64,000 bases of DNA from the NCBI GenBank assembly GCA_905250075.1, contig CAJNOP010000003.1:1624395-1688394 (forward strand), in the 5' to 3' direction. Positions 13,150 to 28,200 of the stretch are shown here, in pieces. A program made the translations under genes and the position numbers. How positions within the stretch are numbered: the stretch's first letter is position 1; every line of letters begins with the position of its first letter. The notes under the pieces are model-generated. The model was not told the DNA's origin. It made no database searches and worked only from the letters and a program-made list of their open reading frames with translations. The DNA comes from Rotaria sp. Silwood1. Its lineage: Eukaryota > Rotifera > Eurotatoria > Philodinida > Philodinidae.

Positions 13150-16100
13150 TTTATTTTTCTGGACTTACTTTTTTTGCTCTTTCTTGTATATGACAATAAA
13201 ACAATATCAATTATTATATCTATTTTTGTTTTGATATACTTTTATAGAAACTTTTCTCTATAATTAGTGAGATGATAACAAAAAAATGTAAATAGTATCT
13301 GTCAATTATGAAAAAAACATGACCTATAGATACTTGGTCGTTTATCTGTTTTCTATATTAATTAAGTTATGCGAATATTATAGAGAAATATAAGAATAAT
13401 AATGATATTTATCATATAGCATCTAATACTTTCTAAATTTTCTTTCTTGTTTTCAATGTATGTAATTATAATTATACATATGTTGTCCGGTAAATATAAA
13501 GACAAGAAGAAAAAACAAATCGATCCGAATAAATATAGAACAGGCTAATCAGATAAGAGTCAGATGTCTGTTTTATTTGTCTCATACACCTGTTCGTGAA
13601 ATATAAATTTACCATTATTAATATGTACAAAGTTTTCAATTTCGTATTACAACAATCCCATGTATGTGTTAAAAGATACGACATTGCGAAAGAAGTCTAA
13701 TGATGCTACCATCAGTTTTACCCATAGTTCTTCTTCTTCTTCTCTTTGTATATTAGAATCAATGTGATAATCATGCTCTCTTACTATGCTATAACTGGTA
13801 GTTGTACTGGTGGCTTGTAGTGGGAGGAAGGATGAGAGATGCATGGTGTACAGTAAGGAAGACAATATATATATATATATGTATACAGCGAAGAAATGCG
13901 GTATCTTCTCTTCTCTTCTTTCTCTATACTTCATATGTTTGATTATAAATGCATATACACGAGAAGAAAAAGAATTTCTTACTATGACTACAGACTACTG
14001 ATATTTTATCTGCCCATGTTATTGTTGTTTTCTTTGTCTAAACTATTCACATACATGCCGTTTTCTTCCTTTACGGTTATTCTGTTCATTGCAGGTCGCC
14101 TCTCTCAGTGTTTTTCCTAGCGGTTGATGAGTGATCGTTAATAGAGAGAAAAAGAATTTTTGGTTCGTTCTAATAATATCGTGTAAGGAACACAGATACA
14201 TCCATATACGATGGTGTTTCTTTTTTTTTCTTGTAGTAGTTTTATTCATACAAAGAAAGAAGAAAAAAAACTTCTGTTACTTTTTGTTCCCTAAAGCTTG
14301 TCCTCTACTTTTGACACATATTCTGCCTACGCAAAAGATATTTCCGTATTCGAGACATTACGTATGTCTTGTACATATATGCCTACATAGAAGTTCGTAT
14401 AACCCCGCGTGTATTAATCCACTCTTTTATTTTCTTATTAAGCGTTACTAGCAGAGCATTGACTCAGCTGAAAAATTCTCGAAGAAAGAAAAAGACACGA
14501 ACAACTACAATACAAAGACAGTCTTGTGTTGTAAGTATAAGCATATGAATATTATAAATTCTCTATCCCTCTCTTTCTTTTTAGACGAAAAGGTTAAAAA
14601 AGTATACTTCAATTTGAAGTGGAATAATCTTTGTCATACTAGCATACACTTGACAGTAGTATAGTTCAAAAGTAGAAGATAGAAAGAAAGACAGATAATG
14701 TAATCTTTGCTAATTGCAAAAGCAAAAACCCCCCCAAAAAAGAGGTTTTATGTATATCAAATCATTATGCATCTGTATTAGATCAATTATCAATTGATAA
14801 ATGTTAGTTTTGTTATATGTATATTGCCATTAGAAGACTATCTTTTCATGGTGAGAATAGTGCTTCATTGAACTTTTCGATGTTCGCCTTTTGTCCTTTG
14901 TTTTGTTTCCTTTCTTTGTCGACATATGAAAGATTATTACTGATACCACTCATCGAGTGGTCAGCACAATGCCATGTCTAAAGTCAAGAGAAAGAAAAGG
15001 AGAAGATCATCGATATGCTATCGGGCGATGAAATGCCGCTCATTATATATATTTACATATATATAGATAGATAGATAGATAGATTATATAGAAAGAAAAC
15101 CTACACACTTGCGTATGTTATTCATAAGTTGTCCTAGCAGGAAAAGGGTAGATCGAATAAATAAATGGTTCAATTAAGTTGTTGTTCGTCTTATATAAAA
15201 CAATAATCATGACAGACTGAGGATGACTAAGTTCGCCCACATATTTCGCCTCCTTTTTAAAGTCACCTTTGTGATTAAGAAACAACAACAAAAAAAAAAA
15301 CGGAGTGTGAATAAGTATTTTAATGCAAAACAGAAGGAAGAAAATGAATTGATTCGTTCTTTTATTCTATTACTAATAAACCTTATGAGTGTAAGAATAA
15401 TTTAGATGCTTGGTCGTTCATTGAATTGATTATGTATATATATATAGAAGTTATTTTCAGATGCATTGCACACAAATTTAATCGTATAAATAACTACATT
15501 TTATTCTTCTCTATAGGGTAGTTAACATTTAATCATCAGTATGTATGTCTGTTATAGTTTAATCTAGTTTTTCTCGAGTCAATTACTATCTAATGTATCT
15601 ATTAACAACGAGGCTTAAATTTTTTCTCGGAGGTGGTTTCTATTAAATTGATTTCTTTGATTGTGTTACTATAGTTATTCTCATAGAATAGAAAGAAATT
15701 TGTCTTTGTTCAATAATGATATAAAAGTAAAGAGATAGAATGAATTTTTTTTTTTTCATTGATCATCTTTTAATAAATAATGTCAGTGATATAAAAATCA
15801 TAGTGGCATTTTTCTCTTAAATAAATGAATGTTTTTGTCTGTGTTTTAAGTCATTCTATTTTGTTTTTTATCAAAATATTTCATCGCGTGCACACATTTA
15901 ATACAGGTGCCTCTCTTTTCTTTTTTTATTTCTTCTCCCTTTTGTGTATGTTAACTGTTTCATGAATAGAGGTTGGCGTTGGAGATTTTATTCTGTTCTT
16001 TCCTTTTATACTCACATAGGCACATACATACATATATATTTATATACGAATGAGAGACATACCGAAACTAATTTTTTCAAAAAAAAAATTTCATGTGTTC

Positions 16101-16256
16101 TGCTTTTTTTCTTTCTCATCTACTAGGTGAATCATATATATCTACGATTCGAAAACGTATAACCATCTAAACTACTACTACTACAGGTCGTCGTTAAAGA
16201 AGAAGAATAAGAAAGGAAAAAAAAATAACTTTTGAACAGAAAGAAAAAGGAAAAAA
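13150..16256. other. Non-coding stretch, filamin 5' region
   Basis: No supported coding exon on either strand. It contains (TA)n at about 13866-13880 and a GATA-type microsatellite at about 15064-15083. A pyrimidine-rich acceptor-like CTACTACTACTACAG lies about 70 nt before the filamin start codon. This suggests either a 5' UTR intron or a trans-splice acceptor. The TIMELESS 3' UTR and the filamin promoter presumably lie here. Confidence 0.55.
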
Positions 16257-19200
16257 ATGTCAACTATGTACAACCAGTCAGCAAACGGCTATTCAGGTGG
16301 AGGAGGAGGAGGCGGACCTGGCTACACTGAAAATCTTCAACACAACGAACAAAGTGAACATTTAGACGAAGACGAATTTGGACGTACCGAAGAAGGTAAA
16401 TAAAGATATGAGAATACAATAAAAAAAAGAAAAGAAAACTTCTTCATCTTATCTTAAGCTCTATGTTTTCTTTTTACTCTTGAATAATTTTCTTTTTTAA
16501 AGAATTTTATGAAGATATGCAGCGAGAATTAGCTGATGATGCACCATGGAAAAGAATACAACAAAATACATTTACACGTTGGGCTAATGAACATTTAAAA
16601 TTAGTTAATCGCCATATTGAAGATTTACAATCAGAATTAAGTGATGGTTTAAATTTAATTGCTTTAATTGAAGTTTTATCACAAAAAAAAGTTCCACGTC
16701 ATAATAAACGACCCAATTTTCGTTCACAAAAATTAGAAAATGTATCTGTTGTATTAGACTTTCTTGAAAATACTGAACGTATACGTCTTGTTAATATTGG
16801 TAAGTAAGTTTATTTTACCTATTAGATACATATACACATATATAAATGTATGTGAGAGTGTAGTGAAGAGATTTCTTGAGAGCATAGAAATGTACTTAAG
16901 ACAAGTGCGTTAAGATTTTCGTCGGTTTTTTTTTAAAAATATTTCGTTATGTTTCTATCTTATGATATTAAATAAGAATTTTTTACTCAGTTAATCATTC
17001 TTTATCAATATTGTCTAATTCGTTATCGAATATGTAAGAAAACAAAAGGTTTCATATTTCATTGAAGAAGTAAAATCGAAAAAAAAAGAAAGAAACGATA
17101 CAACTGTTATGTATTGAGAATCGATGAAGCAATGAGCTGGAAAGAATAAAGATTTTTTTTTTCTTTTGCTTGTTTAATTGAGGATGAATTGAGAAGATTT
17201 ATTAGCAGATAGAAAATTAAACGAAAATTAGTTTTCAATTGAACATCACTGAAATAAAACTGTACATAACAATTAATTTATCAAATTTCATATTATAGGT
17301 TTTTTTTTGTTTCAAATATCGAGTTATATTCCCTAATATTTGCTATAGATATGAATGATTCTTTAAGATTAGATTGACGTATCCTCAAGGCCTCAATGTC
17401 CATGAACTAAACGTCGAAGTGTACCTTGATATCGATTTCTTTTTGTTTCGGGCTCAATAAATGCTTAAAGATACGTCAACTAAATCTATTCAACACATTA
17501 ATATATACCATAAATGTCATAGAATAAAGTTTACAATTCAATAATATATCTCAAAAAGAAAAAACGGAAACAGTATTTTAATCATTTGAATATAGATTGT
17601 TCTCATAAATTCGATTTCTATTGTCAAAATAAGAACTAGAGAAAAATTGTTCTATTCAAAAATGATTTATTCATATTTGTTTAACTTTCACAAAGTATAT
17701 AAATATTTTAAAAAAATTTAGATGCTACACATATTGTTGACGGTAAATTAAAACTAATTCTTGGTTTAATATGGACATTAATTTTACATTATTCAATTTC
17801 ATTACCTATGTGGGAATTCGAACAACCCGATGCACCTGGTTCAGGAAAAGATGCTACGCCAAAACAAAAACTTATGAATTGGATTCAAGAAAAATTACCA
17901 CCAGAATTACCAATTACAAATTTTACATCTGATTGGAATGATGGTCGTGCTATTGGTGCACTCGTTGATGCATGTGCACCAGGTATTAAAAAAAAAAATA
18001 TTTTCACTATCTTAAAAGAAAAAATACATCTTTTCCGGTTGTTTTGTTTTTTTTTTAATTAGGACTTTATCCGGATTGGAATGATCGTGATCCAAAGAAT
18101 GCATTAGAAAATGCTCAAGAAGCTATGGATCTAGCTGAACATTGGTTAGGTGTACCACAATTAATTCAACCACATGAAATGATTAATCCAAAAGTTGATG
18201 AACAATCTATGATGACATATTTATCACAATATCCAAGTGCAAAATTGAAACCAGGTGCACCTATTAGACCCAAGACCAATTCAGCACGAGTTCGATGTTA
18301 TGGCAAAGGTTTGTACTTTAAATGATTATGTCTTTAAGAATAAAGATAGAAAAAAAAGGAACCATCTGATGCCTCTCTTTTTTTTTGTCTCCATCACTCT
18401 CTCTCTCTTGTTGGATGAATTAACATTTGCCTTTTATTCTTCATTCACGATCACTTCTCTCGTAACATACAGTCTAAATGATGAATTCATCTGAAAAAGT
18501 TGGAAATACAGAATCTTATTCATGTAAACGTCATGTAAAAAAAACAAAAAATATTATTGAAGAAAAATGGTTTAAACGAGTACATTATTATCATTACCGT
18601 CCTCGTTTGTTCAAATATAGTTCATTTGAAATATTTATTCGTTTTTGTTTTGTTTTTATTAGGTATTGAACCAAATGGTAATCATGTTGACACACCAGCT
18701 AAATTTCATGTTGAAACATTTGCTGCTGGCAAAGGTAATGTTGATATTATTATTATTAATCCAAAAGGACAACGAGAAAGAGTAAGAAAAACAAAAGAAA
18801 ATGTCTTTTTTTTATTATTACTACAAAAATATTTATATATTAGTGTGATGTGGATTTTCGTAACGATAAAAATCAAACATATGATTGCACATATTATCCA
18901 ACAATGGAAGGACAATATAAAGTAAATTAAGAAGTATATGAATAAAATAAATTTGTATGATCTATTTAATAGGTTATTGTCAAATTTGCTGGACAAGAAG
19001 TACCAAAATCACCATTTTCACCTTATGTCGAAGGAAAAGCAGGTGATGCAAGTAAATGTCAAGCACATGGACCTGGTCTTGAATCAAATGGTGTTATGGT
19101 TGATAGACCAACATGGTTTGAAATCGATGCAGCAGGTTCGTTTAAAGCTCATTTACTGTGTTTTTTTTTCAATTTATCTTTCAATATGAAATAGATGCTG

Positions 19201-22200
19201 GTAATGGTCTTGCTGAAGTTGTACTTGTTGATCCACGTGGTCGACAAGATGTTGTACCTGTAGCAGTTAAACAAACTAGTCCTGGAAAATTTCGTTGTGA
19301 ATATGTACCACGTGAACCTGGTCTTCATTCAGTAAATATATTCTTTGCTGGTCGACCTATACCAAATAGTCCATATGGTGTTACTGTTTCATCATGTATG
19401 TAAAAGTTTTAAAAAAAAATAATTTTTTTCTTTTTGAAAAAGAAAACAAAATACACATAAACGACTTATGTAATAGCATCAATTTCATCATACGATGATT
19501 TAAGAGATAGATTAACAACAAGTGAGGATGATTATCATTCATCAATTGAATTAGAACGATCAAAAAGTACAACTAGTGTTGATACAATATATGCTCTAAA
19601 ATACCAACATGGTTTGTTTTATTATCATTTTTATTTCTTCGTAGACGGGGAGGATTAGTAATTACTTTTTCTTTTATATTTTACTTAAAATGGTGATGGA
19701 TAGTAGTAGTATTTGAATTTTTGTAAAAGAATATATTAACATTCTTTTGTGGTTGTTTATTTTTTCCTCGTAGCATCTGACGCCAAAAAATGTCGTGCTT
19801 ATGGACGAGGTATTCAACCAAAAGGTGTTCGTACAGGTGATGTTGCTGAATTTCGTGTTATTACAAAAGATGCTGGAGAAGGTATTATGAAAGCAACAGT
19901 AACCGGACCAGGTAAAACGTCTCACTTGTTTTTTTTTATAGAATTTTATTCTTAAAAAATTTTTTTTCTTTTTATTCCAGATGGTTCGGAAATTCCTTGT
20001 CGTGTAACAAAAGCAAACAGTACAACATATGAATGTGGCTATGTACCCAATCGTATAGGAAATTATACAGTCAATATAACATATGGTGGTGCTCATATAC
20101 CTAAAAGTCCATTTCCAGTTGATGTTGGACCATATAAAGATTCTCGAATACGAGCATTTGGACCAGGTCTCGAAGGTGGTATAATTGGTTTTCCAGCTGA
20201 TTTTGTTGTTGAAACAAATGGTGAAACTGGTTCATTAGGTAGGTTAAAAAAATATAGTTTTCCTTTTCATAATTAAATTTTATTATTCAATAATAATTAA
20301 TTAGGTGATATAAGTAAGTATCTATTTGATGTGTACCCCTTTAGTAAAATGCATGGATTGGACTTTGGGTTTTTTTTTTGTTTTTCATCTACATATATAT
20401 ATATATAGTTGAAATTTCATTTTGTTTTTTTTTCTTGTTTTTTCTTAAAAGGCTTTTCAATCGAAGGACCATCACAAGCACGTATTGAATGTAATGATAA
20501 TGGTGATGGTTCAGCTAATGTTCGTTATTGGCCAACAATACAAGGTGAATATGCTGTCCATATTCTTTGTAATGATGAAGATATACCACATTCACCATTT
20601 ATGGCATGGATTGAAGCACCAGGAAATTTTGATTCGAATAAAGTAAAAAAATAAATATTTGATTTTTAATAAGAATATTTATGTTTTTTTCTTTTTTGTT
20701 GTTTAGGTTAAAGCTTATGGTCCAGGACTTGAACCATCAGGACAAATAATTGATAAACCAACAGAATTTACAATTGATACACATAATGCTGGTGAAGCAC
20801 AATTACATGTTCAAGCTATTGATCAAGATTATCAACCAGTTGATGTTCATGTAAGAAATAATGGTAATGGTACATATACGTGTCGTTATACACCAAGAAA
20901 TCCTAATCGTCATTGTATTTTAATTGATTATGGTGGTGTTGCTATACCACATAGTCCATTTCGAGTAATATTCTTTTTTTTTTTTGTATAAAAAGAAACT
21001 AAATCAAAATAATAATAATAAAAATAAAATTTCAGGTTTGGCCAACAGAACCATCAAATCCATCTAAAGTTCGTGTTTATGGTCCTGGTGTTGAACGTGG
21101 TGTTAAAATGAATACGTCAACACATTTTACTGTTGATTGTAAAGAAGCAGGACCAGGTAAAAAAAAAATCTTAATATATATGTTGTTTGTTAGGATTGCT
21201 ATCTCTTTTCACTTTATACTAACATTTAATTCACTTAAAATAATGCATGATTAATTAACTTTATTTGCATGTTAGTGATTTCTACTAATCTCAATCATCG
21301 TTTTCGTTCACTTGATTCGCTCGATATTGATAAATGTGACAATGATATCATACCATACAAAATTGATATTCAAGATTTAGATAATGAACAACATTGTTCA
21401 TTTGCTATACAAAATGATGATAAAAATAATGCAATACACGTTACATATAGACCACAAGCACGCGTAACACTTGTGAATGTTGCTGTTGTTTGGTAGATGC
21501 TTTTTATGCCTTTTTTTTTAAAATTTGCTTAGCTTGCATGCTCAGTTTACTAATAAAATATTTAGATTAGATTTGAAAATCAATAGCAAAAAAAAACGAA
21601 ATAAAATAAAATGAATTGATTTATTCATTTCAGGTGATATATCAATTGCTTTAACTGATTCAAAAAATCAAGATGTTCCATTTACAATTGATGATAATCA
21701 AGATGGAACATTTACTATAACTTATACACCGAAATTACCTGGTGTACATTGTATAAGTGTTCTATTTGGCGATAATGAAATACCTATATCACCACTTAAA
21801 GTTACTATTGAACCAAGTGTTGATGTAAATAAAATACGTGTTGAAGGTCTTGAAACAAGTAAGTTTAAATGTATAAATCAATGTTATTTAAAAGTAGAAA
21901 ATACTAAAAAACGAAAGATGTTTTTGATCTACTTCTATGTGTGTTAGTTTCTAAGCATAAGTGTTTTTTTTTCTTTTCTCTTTCTACACACACACATTCT
22001 CTATCTCTCTCTCATAAATCATAGTGCCTATTGTTGGACAACCTGCTCAGGTAACATTAAATACATTAGCAGCTGGTACATTACCAGCTAATGCAATTCA
22101 TGCTCGTATTGTTGGACCAAAAGGTAATACACAAGAAGCAATCGTAACACCAGCACCACAAGGTTATAATCTTCGTTTTAATGTACCTGAACCAGGTACA

Positions 22201-25200
22201 TATACAATTGAACCCGATGTATGTACATTACCATTACGTCCAGTACAAATCACAGCTATTGAACCACTTGATCCGAGTAAAGTACGTGCCTATGGACCAG
22301 GTCTTTCACAAGGCACAGTTAATAAACCAGCTGATTTTATTGTTGATACACGTGGTGCTGGTAATGGTCAATTAGCTGTTACAGTTGAAGGACCATCAGA
22401 ATCAAAAATTGATTATCAAGATAATAATGATGGTAGTTGTCGTGTTACCTATCATCCGACAGGTAGTTTTACTTTTTGTGTTTTTTTTTGTGACGTTTTA
22501 TTTTTCATGGTATTATAAAACTACAGTCTCTGGTAATTACAACATCAATATATTATATGAAGGAAAACATATCCCAGGTTCACCATTTCGTTCTGCTGTA
22601 CGTGCTGATCTGGATACACATTCTATTCGTTGTTATGGACCTGGTCTTGATTCGAACGGTGTGTACGACTATATGGAAACAACAACAACATATATATATA
22701 TATCCCTATATTTAATCATTCGCATTGCATGTTTTAACTTGCCATTAAATAATATCGCTTGCATGAACTACTGCTTTTTTTCCTTGTGTGACTAATGTTC
22801 GTTTGACGTGGTTAGGTTCAAAATAGAATACCTCTAATCTTAAGAAAGGGAAAATCTTTTTTTTTTCATATAAACAAAAATACTCTCTTCTAGATTTTGT
22901 TGAGATATTAATCACTAATAATTTTTAGTCCGAAAATTCTTGTAAGATTACAATATTTATTCGATAATAAGTTTTGCTTTTGGTGCATGATGGGATGCTT
23001 TATTATGTTTTTCTCTTTTTTTTCTCTGAAATTTTATTTCTAATTTCTCATTTTTTAGGAGTATTTCTTGAAAGTCCAACTGATTTTATTGTTGATGCTA
23101 AATTAGTAACGGGTAGTGGTTCAGGCCGTGTTGAATGTTTATTAACATCACCAAGTGGTCGTGTTGTACGATGTCCTGTTAAAAATATGTCTGATGGAAC
23201 TTATCTTGTTCAATATGCACCTTATGAACCAGGTTTAATTAATTAAAATAAACATAAAGCATTTCATACATATTATTATTTTTTCTTCTAGGCATGCATC
23301 AATTAGAAGTGACCTATGAAAATATTCCTGTTCCTGGTAGTCCATTTCATGTTAGTGCTGTTCCAGGTTGTGATTCAACACGTGTACGTGCATATGGACC
23401 TGGCCTTGAAAGTGCAACAACAAATGAAGCAACAACATTTACAATTGAAACAAAAAGTGCTGGACAAGGTAGTCTTGGTTTAGCAATTGAAGGACCATCC
23501 GAAGCTAAAATGATTTGTAAAGATAATCAAGATGGTACTTGTGTTATGGAGTATTTACCTGTAAGAAAAGAAATTTAAAAAAAAGATCCTTGAATTTTAA
23601 ATTTATTATTTTTCTTTCGATTAGACGAAAGCTGGTCAATATGATATAGCAATTAAATTTGCTGAACATCATATTCCAGGTTAGAATTGTTATTTGTTTG
23701 CATAGTGAAAATTGGATGATTCTTTTCTTTTTTTATTTTATTTTATTTTATTTCGTTATTCTTCTTCTTTTAAGGCTCACCATTCCGCGTCAATGTACGT
23801 GATCGACTTGATGCTAATCGTGTTAATGTTAAAATGAGTTCAACTATGCGTGCTAATGTTTTACAAGAAATTATAATCGATGGACAAACAGCTGGACCAG
23901 GTAGTCCATCAATTGATATAACTGATATACATGGTAAGTTTTCGTTTTTTTCCTTTACTTTTGCGGTTTTTTTTGTTTGATAAAAGAAGAACTATAATTT
24001 ACCTTCTTCAATAACAATCATTCATCTATGTGTGTATATTTATTTAAAATACATTTATTTACGGAGAATAGAGCTATTCATAGAGAAGTATGCCTTTCTC
24101 TTTTCTTCTTCATCGATTTCGAATCAAAAAGAAAAAGGTAATACGATGAGGACGATGAAGGAAAACAACATTGTTGTACGTATCGATGGAAAGGTAAAGA
24201 TGAAGACGCAAAGAACATGTATATATGTTGGAACCAAAGAAGACGAAGAAGGAAAGAAAGAAAGCAATAACATAGTAATGAAGGACAGACGGAACCAACA
24301 TTACAATCTAATCGCGTTTCATTAACCTTTTCCTCTTCATCGTTTGCTTTTTATATTTCATATATCTTAATATATATATATATATTGAGAAGTACGTGCA
24401 TGCGTGCCGAAAAATTCTCAACCTTCATCGATTTTGTTCAATCGGAACGTTGATAAATATTCCTCTCATTCTTTCTCTTTGATAAGGTAATTCGACATAC
24501 GAGAATAACTTGAGAAGCTTAAATTCTTCGTTTTTTTTCATTCATCTCCTCTTTCGATTAAAATGAACAGTATCGTATGAAATTTTTTTTTTTCATTTTT
24601 ATTCCTTTTCTTTTTTCATTTTTACATATGAATTTGATTTTCGATTTGTGCAATAAGTACATTTTTTTCTCCATCTCTTTCGGTCTTTCGCTCTCTCTTG
24701 CTCCGTGTTCTACTTGAAAAGAGCACGCACAATTCTTTCTTTTTTTCTTGTATTATAGGTCGTCGCAAACCAGCTAATATTCAACCTAGAGGCGAAGGCG
24801 TTTACGTTGCAGAATTTACTCCACAAGCAGAAGGTCAACATCGTATTGATATTAATTGGAGTGATCAACCAATACCTCAAAGGTTTTTTCTTAAATTAAA
24901 AAAGCACAAATTTAGATTTTGACGTATATTTATTTATTATTTAGTCCATTTAACATTAAAGTACTTCCACATTTCGAACCAAATAAAGTTATTGTTGACG
25001 GACCAGGTATTCGTAACGGTATATCAGCATCACTTGAAACATATTTTCGTATTGATACACGTGACGCTGGTTTTGAACAACCTGACGTTTTAATAAAAGT
25101 AAGAAGAAAAAAACTATTAGTTTTTCATTACAAAAAAAAATAAAACTTTTTCTTTAGAATCCTGAAGGTCTTTTAATTTCATCGAAAATCATTGATAATA

Positions 25201-28200
25201 AAGATGGAACGTACAAGGTAACATATAAACCGAATGATGTTGGTCGCTATATAATTAATGTTAATTATGGTGGTATTCCGGTTCATAATTCTCCATTCAA
25301 CGTGAAAGTGGAGCCGACCGGCGATCCAACGAAATGCCATATTTCGGGTTTGATGATATAGAAATTTTCTTTTTTATTCATATTAAAATATTTATTTATA
25401 ATTCTAGGCACTGGCATTAATCCTAATCTTCAAGTAGGTGAAGAATATACAATAACTGTTGATACACATGATGCCGGCCCGGGTGCAGTAACATGTCGTA
25501 TACGTTCAACACTTGGCAATGACCTTGATATTGATATTGTTGATAATGAAGATGGAACATATAATTTATTCTATACACCACATAATCCAGGAAATTATGT
25601 TATTAAGATTAAATTCGGCGGACAAGATATCCCAGGTGGTGATTTTGTCGTAACGGTACGTCTATAAAAAAAAAAGAAAAGAAAATCTCCTCTTGCTCCC
25701 TTCTTTACTAACAAGTATGTTTTTTCAATAAATTAATATCCTACTTAGACTTCTTCATATGTGATAGACATAGTTGTAAAAAAAAAGAAAGCCGAATCAT
25801 ATGATGGGTCGAAATTCAATTTTATATTGCTCTTCTTGTATTTCTTCGTCTTCTTATAGGGTACAACAGATCTCAGGGTATGCTTATATTTAAAGCTCAT
25901 TATCTCACATAAGTGTCAAACTCATCAATAAATAGGTCAAGATTACGGAATAAAAATATTGATGATAGATAAAAAAAAAAAGAAACGAATGAGCACCTCT
26001 ACTATCATTTCTGGACAAGATTTCATGTTCAATATTGCTATTGTCATACTTTGTCTGCTAGTCTGCTTCTTCTTCTTCTACTTATTTGCTGTTTGTAAAT
26101 TTTCTAAATAATAGTTTATATTTATCTATTGATTTACATTGTTCTTTTTTTGTTTGCAAAGGCGGGTGATGCTGATAAATATATTCGAACACAAACAGAA
26201 ACTGTTACAACAAGTCAATATCGACCTGTCGATTTTCGTTTACCTGTTGGTGGTGGTAAACTTAGTGATATTACTGGTATGAATTTTGGAAAGAATAGGT
26301 TTTTTTTTCTTCTCTCTCTTTCTCTTTTATATGTTATGTATGTATTGATAAGAATTTTTTTAAAAGTCTATGCGCTTCCGGTGCTCGTTGTTCTTCATAT
26401 AAACAGTATGAAAAAAAAACGAGAGACAGAAAGAGAGAAAGAAAGATCGAAAAAAGGCTTTATTGAACGGTGATGCGATGAACATTATTCACAGGTAAAC
26501 AGCCGGAGAGAAAGCAATAGTTACGCATATTTGATTGAGCTTAATATACACACACGTATATACATACATGCATACATATTTATAAAAGACTTTTAGATGG
26601 ATTTTCAAGGTATTAATTATTATAATATTATTGAAAAAAAAAATTTTTTTTTTCTTTTAGCATTAATACGAACACCAACAGGTAAATTTCATACCCCACT
26701 TATTGATGATAATCAAGATGGAACTGTTTCAATAAAATATCAACCATCAGAAATCGGTTTACACGAATTAGATGTATTCTATCAAGGTCAACCCATAGCT
26801 GGTTCACCATTTAAATTTCATGTTGATCAAGTTCAAACAGGTTATGTTACAGCGTATGGACCTGGTCTTAGCCATGGTGTCTGTAATGAATCATGTAGCT
26901 TTCGTATTGTAACTAAAGATGCTGGTTCAGGCGGCCTGTCAGTTGCTGTTGAAGGAAGTTCAAAAGCTGAAATTCAATGTAAAGATAATAAAGATGGTAC
27001 ATGTGATGTTACTTATTGGCCGGTAATTTAAGATTCTAAACACTTTTCAAAATATTGAACTTCTTACTATTTTTTTCTTTAAGACTGCCCCAGGTGAATA
27101 TACAATAACTGTTAAATTTGCTGATAAACATATTGTTGGTTCACCATTTACTGCTAAAATAACTGGTTTGCCATTATCAGTTGAAAATCGTAAACGCTCA
27201 CAAGTTATGGTCGGAAATCAAAGTGAAATAAGTTTACGTGTAACTGAAATGGATATACATGATTTAAATGCCACAATACGTTCACCAAGTGGTGTAGAAG
27301 ATGTATGTTTATTAAAAAAATTAGCTAATGGAAGTCTCGGTATATCATTTATACCAAAAGAAATTGGTGATCATTTAGTAAATGTTTATCGTGATGGTAA
27401 ACATATTAAAAATAGCCCATTTCGTATACATGTTGGTTCATCAGAAATTGGTGATGCTAGTAAAGTGAAAGTATTTGGACGAGGTTTAAAAGAAGGTAAA
27501 TAAAAAGAAACATATTAAGAATATTTTTTGAATAAAATTAATTCATTTAGGTTATGCTAATCAAATTAATGATTTTACTGTTGTTACACGTGATGCTGGT
27601 TAGTTGAAATTAAATTGAAGAAAAAGAAAAAATTTCGTTTTATTCTATTAGGTTATGGTGGTTTATCATTGTCGATTGAAGGACCATCAAAAGCTGATAT
27701 TGAATGTCATGATAATGAAGATGGTTCATGTCTTGTTACATATAGACCAACTGAACCTGGTATTTATATTGTTAATGTTAAATTTGCTGATAAACATGTA
27801 CCTGGTTAGTAAACAAAAAAAGAAAACCAAAAAAAGATTTTCTCTATTAAATTATGTTTATTATTTATTTAGGTAGTCCATTTACAGTTAGTGTTGGTGG
27901 TCATGGATCAAGTCGACTTCGTGAAAGTATTATACGTGAACGTCGTGCTGCTGATATAACACATATTGGTAGCCAATGTGAATTATCCCTTAAAATTCCT
28001 GGTATGTAAAAAGAATTTAATTGAATAACAACAAAGAAAAAACAAATGACTTCGTGAACATTTAGGTACTTCATCGTTTGATATGAGTGCTTATGTTACA
28101 AGTCCAACAGGACGTTTAGAAAACTGTGAAATTGTGTAAGTAATTCACAATTGATTTTTTGCGAAAAAACATAAAGTTGAAGATATAAATTCTGTTTTTG

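Noticed and set aside
24032-24325. Lys/Glu-rich open frame in a filamin intron
   Set aside because: Low-complexity purine-rich sequence between well-supported filamin exons, with a complementary-strand frame equally open; no homology.
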